From contig JAAFIK010000028.1 in the NCBI GenBank assembly GCA_013298665.1, positions 1-57,204 of the forward strand: DNA of 57,204 bases, in the 5' to 3' direction. The notes under the pieces were generated by a model. That model was given only the letters and a program-made list of their open reading frames with translations. It had not been told where the DNA came from and searched no databases. The stretch is from Chitinophagales bacterium (GTDB lineage Bacteria; Bacteroidota; Bacteroidia; Chitinophagales; Chitinophagaceae). The translations under genes were made by a program, and so were the position numbers. This document shows positions 52,860 to 57,204 of the stretch, piece after piece. Position 1 is the first letter of the stretch; every line of letters starts with the position of its first letter.

Positions 52860-53681
52860 TTACCCGTCCCGCTTTTGGGCCTTTATACAGCACCAATCGT
52901 TGCGGTGCGTTACCGACACTACGTTTAATCCATTCATTTCCATTACTTTACGCATATCGGTTTCATCGGTGGTTAAAATACCACTGATCAGGATCAGTCC
53001 GCCGGAAACGGTTGCGTCAGCGAGTGCTCTCATGTGGGTAACCAGTATATTCAGGTTGATATTGGCGAGGATAATGTCGAATACGCCCCGGGGTGGGGTT
53101 TCTGCATGGCTGAGTGTAATACCCTGGCAATCGTTGATGGTAAAGTTTTCCTTTGCGTTGTTGATGCTCCATTCGTCGTTGTCGATTGCAGTAATGGCAG
53201 TTGCGCCCATTTTACGGGCAAGGATGGCGAGTACCCCGGTACCGGTTCCAAAATCAAAAACGGTTTTTCCGTTAAAGTTGAGTGTTTGCATCTGCGCAAT
53301 CATCATCCAGGTTGTGGCATGGTGCCCCGTACCAAAGCTCATTTTTGGGGTAATGATGATATCGTGCTGCACATGTTCGGGTATGGGGTGAAAGGATGCC
53401 CTTATGCTGGCAAAATCTCCTACGCTTACCGGCTGAAAGTCCTCTTCCCAGCGGCTGTTCCAGTTCTGTTCCTCCTCCGTCCGGCAGGTAAATGCTGCGG
53501 GGATTTGTTGCAGGATGTCGTTGAAGGCATCCGCATCAAAGCCGGTGGTTTCCACGGATGTGGTAAAGCCCGCTGCGGTTTCCTCCACCCCGTCAAACCC
53601 GATAGCCATCAGCCGGGCGATGAGGATGTCTTTCTGTTCTTCACTGGTGGTGGTAAACTGGTAAATATGGTAATGCCGCAT
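52860..53681 (-). CDS. prmA: Ribosomal protein L11 methyltransferase PrmA
   Basis: PrmA trimethylates lysines and the N terminus of ribosomal protein L11. The 273-residue protein has an N-terminal substrate-binding part (MRHYHIYQFTTTSEEQKDIL) and the AdoMet domain: VFDFGTGTGVLAILARKMGA (motif I), AIDNDEWSINNAKEN (motif II) and DIILANINLNIL (motif IV, where NINxxxL is the family signature). ATG at 53681 is chosen over an in-frame start nine codons upstream because a -7 box lies between them. It is divergent from ychF. Function is established for the family. Confidence 0.95.
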   Translation of the reverse strand: MRHYHIYQFTTTSEEQKDILIARLMAIGFDGVEETAAGFTTSVETTGFDADAFNDILQQIPAAFTCRTEEEQNWNSRWEEDFQPVSVGDFASIRASFHPIPEHVQHDIIITPKMSFGTGHHATTWMMIAQMQTLNFNGKTVFDFGTGTGVLAILARKMGATAITAIDNDEWSINNAKENFTINDCQGITLSHAETPPRGVFDIILANINLNILVTHMRALADATVSGGLILISGILTTDETDMRKVMEMNGLNVVSVTHRNDWCCIKAQKRDG

Positions 53682-53696
53682 GGGTGATATTTTGCG

Positions 53697-53704
53697 CAAA
53701 GGTA
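53697..53704 (-). promoter_or_regulatory. Bacteroidota -7 box (TACCTTTG) for prmA
   Basis: On the minus strand TACCTTTG ends 15 bp before the prmA ATG. No well-placed -33 TTG was seen. Confidence 0.55.
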
Positions 53705-53735
53705 GCATGCTGGTTACAATCTCCCCGTGGTGTCT

Positions 53736-53743
53736 TACCTTTG
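53736..53743 (+). promoter_or_regulatory. Bacteroidota -7 box (TACCTTTG) for ychF
   Basis: TACCTTTG ends 27 bp before the ychF ATG. TTA, 19 bp upstream, takes the place of the -33 TTG. The same octamer serves prmA on the other strand 32 bp away. Confidence 0.6.
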
Positions 53744-53770
53744 CCCCCGTTTTAACTTAAAAAGATCAAA

Positions 53771-54874
53771 ATGGCATTACAGGCTGGTATTGTGGGCTTA
53801 CCCAATGTAGGAAAATCAACCCTTTTCAATGCTGTGAGCAACAGCGCTAAGGCACAGGCAAGTAATTATCGTTTTTGTACCATCGAACCCAATACGGGTC
53901 TGGTAGATGTACCCGATGAAAGGCTGAACAAACTGGCTGAACTGGTAAAGCCGGATCGGATTGTACCCACACAGATTGAGATAGTGGATATTGCAGGATT
54001 GGTAAAAGGGGCCAGCAAGGGCGAAGGCCTGGGGAATAAATTCCTGGCCAATATCCGGGAAGTGGACGCAATTATTCATGTGATCCGTTGTTTTGAAGAC
54101 GAGAATATCCTGCGTGATGAAGGTGCGATTAACCCGATTGGCGATAAAGAAATTATTGAAACGGAATTGCAGTTGAAAGACTTAGACAGCGTTGAACGCA
54201 AAATTGCCCGGGTGGAGAAACAGGCCAAAACGGGCAACGACGCCAAGGCAAAGGCTGAGTATGAAATACTGATGCGCTGCAAAACGCATCTTGAACAGGG
54301 TAAGAGCATTCGCAGCCTCGGGCTTACCAAAGATGAATTACCGGCGATTGCGGATATGTTTCTCCTCACCATCAAAAAGGTATTGTATGTGGCCAATGTG
54401 GAAGAACCGAGTATGCATACGGGGAATAAATATTCCGAATCGCTGAAGGCCATGGCTTCGGCTGAAGGTGCGGAACTGATTGTGATGAGTAATTCCATTG
54501 AGGCACAGATTGCGGAAATGGATAACCCGGAAGACCAGCAGATGTTTATGGAAGAATACAAGATGACGGAGCCTGCGCTTAACCGGTTGATCACCACAAC
54601 GTACCGGTTGCTGGGGCTGAATACTTATTTTACGGCTGGTGTGCAGGAGGTAAGGGCCTGGACAATTGAGAAAGGCTGGAAGGCACCCCAGGCGGCCGGC
54701 GTGATCCACACTGATTTTGAAAAAGGATTCATCAAGGCGGAAGTGATTGCCTATGATGATTACATCAAATATGGTTCTGAAGCGGCTTGCCGGGACAATG
54801 GGCGGCTGCGTATTGAGGGTAAGGAATACTTAGTGCAGGACGGGGATGTGATGCATTTCCGGTTTAATGTATAA
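53771..54874 (+). CDS. ychF: YchF/OLA1-family P-loop NTPase
   Basis: YchF is an Obg-like ATPase that associates with ribosomes and the translation-stress response. The 367-residue product starts MALQAGIVGLPNVGKSTLFN, with the P-loop at residues 8-16. It has IEIVDIAGLVKGASKGEGLG (switch II), the coiled-coil insert around ETELQLKDLDSVERKIARVE, NVEE (NKxD-like specificity motif changed as in this family, which explains ATP over GTP), and a C-terminal TGS domain (EVRAWTIEKGWKAPQAAGVI, then QDGDVMHFRFNV). ATG at 53771 follows the -7 box. It is divergent from prmA, and a glycosyltransferase gene begins 8 bp after its stop, so they may be cotranscribed. Confidence 0.96.
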   Translation: MALQAGIVGLPNVGKSTLFNAVSNSAKAQASNYRFCTIEPNTGLVDVPDERLNKLAELVKPDRIVPTQIEIVDIAGLVKGASKGEGLGNKFLANIREVDAIIHVIRCFEDENILRDEGAINPIGDKEIIETELQLKDLDSVERKIARVEKQAKTGNDAKAKAEYEILMRCKTHLEQGKSIRSLGLTKDELPAIADMFLLTIKKVLYVANVEEPSMHTGNKYSESLKAMASAEGAELIVMSNSIEAQIAEMDNPEDQQMFMEEYKMTEPALNRLITTTYRLLGLNTYFTAGVQEVRAWTIEKGWKAPQAAGVIHTDFEKGFIKAEVIAYDDYIKYGSEAACRDNGRLRIEGKEYLVQDGDVMHFRFNV

Positions 54875-54882
54875 ATTTACCC

Positions 54883-56034
54883 ATGACTATTGTGATTATT
54901 GGCCCTGCTCACCCGCTGCGTGGCGGACTTGCTTCATACAACGAGCGGCTCGCCCGTGAGTTTATGGCTTCGGGGGATGCGGTACAATTATATACGTTCT
55001 CCCTCCAGTATCCTTCTTTTCTTTTTCCGGGTACCACACAACTATCCACAGAGCCTGCTCCGGCGGGTCTCGATATCCGTATTGCCATCAACTCCGTTAA
55101 TCCGTTCAACTGGTGGCGGATCGGCAACCGGCTTCGCAAGCAGCAACCGGATCTCGTCATTGTGCGCTACTGGCTGCCATTTATGGGGCCTTGTCTTGGT
55201 ACAATTCTCCGGCTGATCAAGCGCAACCGCCATAGTAAAACGGTATGTATTGTTGATAATATTATTCCGCATGAAAAGCGGCCGGGCGATAAATGGTTTA
55301 CGCGCTATTTTGTAAAACCGGTGGATGGGTTTATTGTGATGAGCGAAAATGTCATGCAGGATATGGTGCGTTTTAATATCCGGCAACCCCGGGTACTCAT
55401 CCCCCACCCTCTGCTCGATAATTTTGGTGAAATACTTGACCGGTCAACGGCCCGTAAGCAGCTCGGTATTGCACCGGAAGTAAAGCTGCTGTTGTTTTTT
55501 GGCTTTATCCGGCATTATAAAGGCCTGGACATGCTGCTGGAAGCAATGCGGCTGCTGAAAGAGAAGAATGGGGGTGTTTGCAGGTACCATTTGCTTATTG
55601 CCGGTGAGTTTTATGAAGACAGGGCCGTGTACGATGAGCAGATTGCCAAAGGGGGTATTGCAGATTGCCTGATCCTGCATACCTCATTTATTCCCGACAG
55701 CGAGGTGAAGTACTGTTTCTGTGCCGCAGACGTGGTGGTTCAGCCTTACCGGGATGCTACCCAGAGCGGGGTTACGCCACTCGCCTTTCATTTTGAAGTA
55801 CCGATGATTGTGACCAATGTAGGGGGATTGCCCGACCTGGTTCCTCATGGCGAAGTGGGTATGGTTGCCGAACCCAACCCGGTTTCCATTGCGGAACAGG
55901 TGGAAGCTTTTTTTGACAAAGGTCCGGCTTACTTCCTGCCCCGCCTGCGCGAAGAAAAGAAACAATACAGTTGGCCGCCATTGGTCAAAAGTATTGTGCA
56001 GCTCGCCGGACTGGCAGCAGGTGAAGCGCATTGA
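54883..56034 (+). CDS. GT4-type glycosyltransferase
   Basis: A 383-residue retaining glycosyltransferase (GT-B fold, GT4). It opens TIVIIGPAHPLRGGLASYNE, the sugar-acceptor domain with the family's GG loop. The donor domain has FGFIRHYKGLDMLLEAMRLL and the catalytic region FCAADVVVQPYRDATQSGVT ending PLAFHFEVP; the Glu of FEVP takes the place of the second Glu of the E-x7-E motif. VGGLPDLVPHGEVGMV follows. It begins 8 bp after ychF and ends 65 bp before a GHMP heptose kinase gene, suggesting surface polysaccharide synthesis. The sugar transferred is unknown. No leader, so it works at the cytosolic face. Confidence 0.9.
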   Translation: MTIVIIGPAHPLRGGLASYNERLAREFMASGDAVQLYTFSLQYPSFLFPGTTQLSTEPAPAGLDIRIAINSVNPFNWWRIGNRLRKQQPDLVIVRYWLPFMGPCLGTILRLIKRNRHSKTVCIVDNIIPHEKRPGDKWFTRYFVKPVDGFIVMSENVMQDMVRFNIRQPRVLIPHPLLDNFGEILDRSTARKQLGIAPEVKLLLFFGFIRHYKGLDMLLEAMRLLKEKNGGVCRYHLLIAGEFYEDRAVYDEQIAKGGIADCLILHTSFIPDSEVKYCFCAADVVVQPYRDATQSGVTPLAFHFEVPMIVTNVGGLPDLVPHGEVGMVAEPNPVSIAEQVEAFFDKGPAYFLPRLREEKKQYSWPPLVKSIVQLAGLAAGEAH

Positions 56035-56099
56035 ACAGCGGTAGCACAACTGCACCGGCACATAGAAACGACAACCATCATCATAAACAGTAAGAAGGA

Positions 56100-57137
56100 T
56101 TGATCTACAGAAGTAAAGCGCCGCTGCGCATTGGCCTTGCCGGCGGGGGTACGGATGTGAGTCCGTATTGCGACCAGTACGGGGGTGCCATCGTCAACGC
56201 CACCATTTCACTATCGGCTTTTGCCAGCCTTACCCCCATCCCGGGTAATACCGTGGTGCTGGAGGCGGCAGACAGGCAGGAAAGCCAGTCTTTTCCCACG
56301 CATACAGATTTGCCCGTTGATGGTACCCTCGATCTGCTGAAAGGGGTATACAACCGTATCCGCAAAGATTACGGGTTGCCCGATGGGGGCTTGCACCTGT
56401 CCACCTCGGTTGATGCACCGGCGGGTTCCGGTCTTGGTACTTCTTCCACCCTGGTGGTGGCTGTTATTGGCGCATTTGCGGAGATGCTTAAACTGCCACT
56501 GGGCAATTATGATATAGCACACTATGCTTATGAGATAGAGCGGCAGGACCTTCAATGGTTGGGCGGACGGCAGGACCAGTATGCGGCCACTTTCGGGGGA
56601 TTTAACCATATGGGTTTCTATGCGGGGGACAAAGTGATCGTAAACCCGCTTCGTGTATCACCGGCCTGCATCGCCGAATTGGAGCATAATCTTTTATTGT
56701 ACTTTACGGCTACCAGCCGGGACAGCGCCACCATCATCCGCGAACAGGCCAGGAATGTAACCGACAGGCAGCAGACGAGTATTGAGGCCATGCACCAATT
56801 GAAAGAACAGGCCAGCCTTATGAAAAAAGCACTGCTGCAGGGCGACCTCAGTACAATGGGCGGGCTGCTTGATTATGGGTTTGCACAGAAAAGACAGATG
56901 GCGTCCGGCATCAGCAATCCGGCGCTTGAGGCCATCTATACGGCTGCAAAGGCTGCGGGTGCGGCGGGTGGTAAAATCAGTGGTGCCGGCGGTGGTGGTT
57001 TTATGGTCTTTTACTGTCCCGGTAATACGCGCCACCGGGTAAGCGAAACTTTAAATACTTTTGGGGGCGAAATCAGGCCATATCGTTTTACGGCCGAAGG
57101 GTTGCGCTGCTGGACAGAAAGCGGAAGCAAGGGTTGA
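56100..57137 (+). CDS. hddA: GHMP-family sugar kinase (heptose-7-phosphate kinase-like)
   Basis: A 345-residue GHMP kinase, most similar to D-glycero-alpha-D-manno-heptose-7-phosphate kinases (HddA/GmhB-type pathway of GDP-heptose). It begins APLRIGLAGGGTDVSPYCDQ; the GHMP ATP-binding box is APAGSGLGTSSTLVVAVIGA (about residues 104-123) and the C-terminal motif is GKISGAGGGGFMVFYC. Start is TTG at 56100, as no ATG precedes the first strand. It follows the GT4 gene by 65 bp and probably opens a surface-heptose or capsule cluster that continues beyond the window. The heptose assignment is inferred from the LRIGLAGGGTD form of the N terminus; fucose kinase-type relatives are possible. Confidence 0.82.
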   Translation: MIYRSKAPLRIGLAGGGTDVSPYCDQYGGAIVNATISLSAFASLTPIPGNTVVLEAADRQESQSFPTHTDLPVDGTLDLLKGVYNRIRKDYGLPDGGLHLSTSVDAPAGSGLGTSSTLVVAVIGAFAEMLKLPLGNYDIAHYAYEIERQDLQWLGGRQDQYAATFGGFNHMGFYAGDKVIVNPLRVSPACIAELEHNLLLYFTATSRDSATIIREQARNVTDRQQTSIEAMHQLKEQASLMKKALLQGDLSTMGGLLDYGFAQKRQMASGISNPALEAIYTAAKAAGAAGGKISGAGGGGFMVFYCPGNTRHRVSETLNTFGGEIRPYRFTAEGLRCWTESGSKG

Positions 57138-57204
57138 GACAGGATAGGAGATATGAGATATGAGATATGAGATATATAGGAGAGCAAGATATGAGAAGCG
57201 AGAC
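57138..57204. repeat. Short ATATGAG tandem repeat after the GHMP kinase gene
   Basis: ATATGAG occurs three times in tandem at 57151-57171, followed by degenerate copies (ATATATAGGAG, AGATATGAGAAG). The window ends within it. No gene is seen. Confidence 0.7.

Overview
The window looks like chromosomal DNA from a Bacteroidota bacterium, most likely near the Chitinophagaceae. The signs are two very large secreted proteins with type IX secretion (T9SS) C-terminal tails, the parA-parB-DUF5683-dapB gene order, a Bacteroidota-style signal peptidase I with a long insertion, a short AMP nucleosidase, many genes without a Shine-Dalgarno sequence, and recurrent -7 boxes of the form TAnnTTTG, the Bacteroidota sigma-A promoter. 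The family-level placement is inference. I found no tRNA, rRNA, transposase, phage gene or CRISPR array.

Layout. 1-774: two back-to-back tandem arrays with no convincing gene; the first runs off the left edge. 775-7047: truB, an FMN reductase, a UPF0173 hydrolase, the partition pair parA/parB, a DUF5683 membrane protein, dapB and a LuxR-type response regulator. 7241-15476: a giant TraB/GumN-type secreted protein, the amn-ABC transporter pair, an orphan HsdR_N nuclease-fold protein and a secreted S41 protease. 15939-20720: the TamB-like envelope protein. 20873-27620: an isoaspartate pair (isoaspartyl peptidase and PCMT), a small membrane protein coupled to a queuosine-precursor transporter, an alpha/beta hydrolase, a MerR-type regulator with cobalamin photoreceptor-like motifs, lepB and cdd. 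27706-28415: an unrecognised two-gene cassette (small protein plus Cys-rich protein). 28633-32510: gyrA followed by a TPR-like secreted protein. 32983-34446: a saccharopine dehydrogenase-like protein. 34528-47125: two giant paralogous T9SS cargo proteins, each with a C-terminal sorting domain. 47508-50894: a glutamine amidotransferase, an ATP-grasp-like protein, a CYTH protein and a YdeI-type protein. 51170-53681: an M48 lipoprotein protease, plsY and prmA. 53771-57137: ychF, a GT4 glycosyltransferase and a GHMP (heptose) kinase that probably start a surface-glycan locus continuing past the right edge.

Most genes are housekeeping or envelope functions. The parts least explained by known families are the helically phased palindrome array at 1-337, the hairpin array at 400-696, the 27706-28415 cassette, the amidotransferase/ATP-grasp pair at 47508-49652, the TTGTGACA motif cluster at 15739-15830, and the CarH-like regulator with palindromes in its divergent promoter region.
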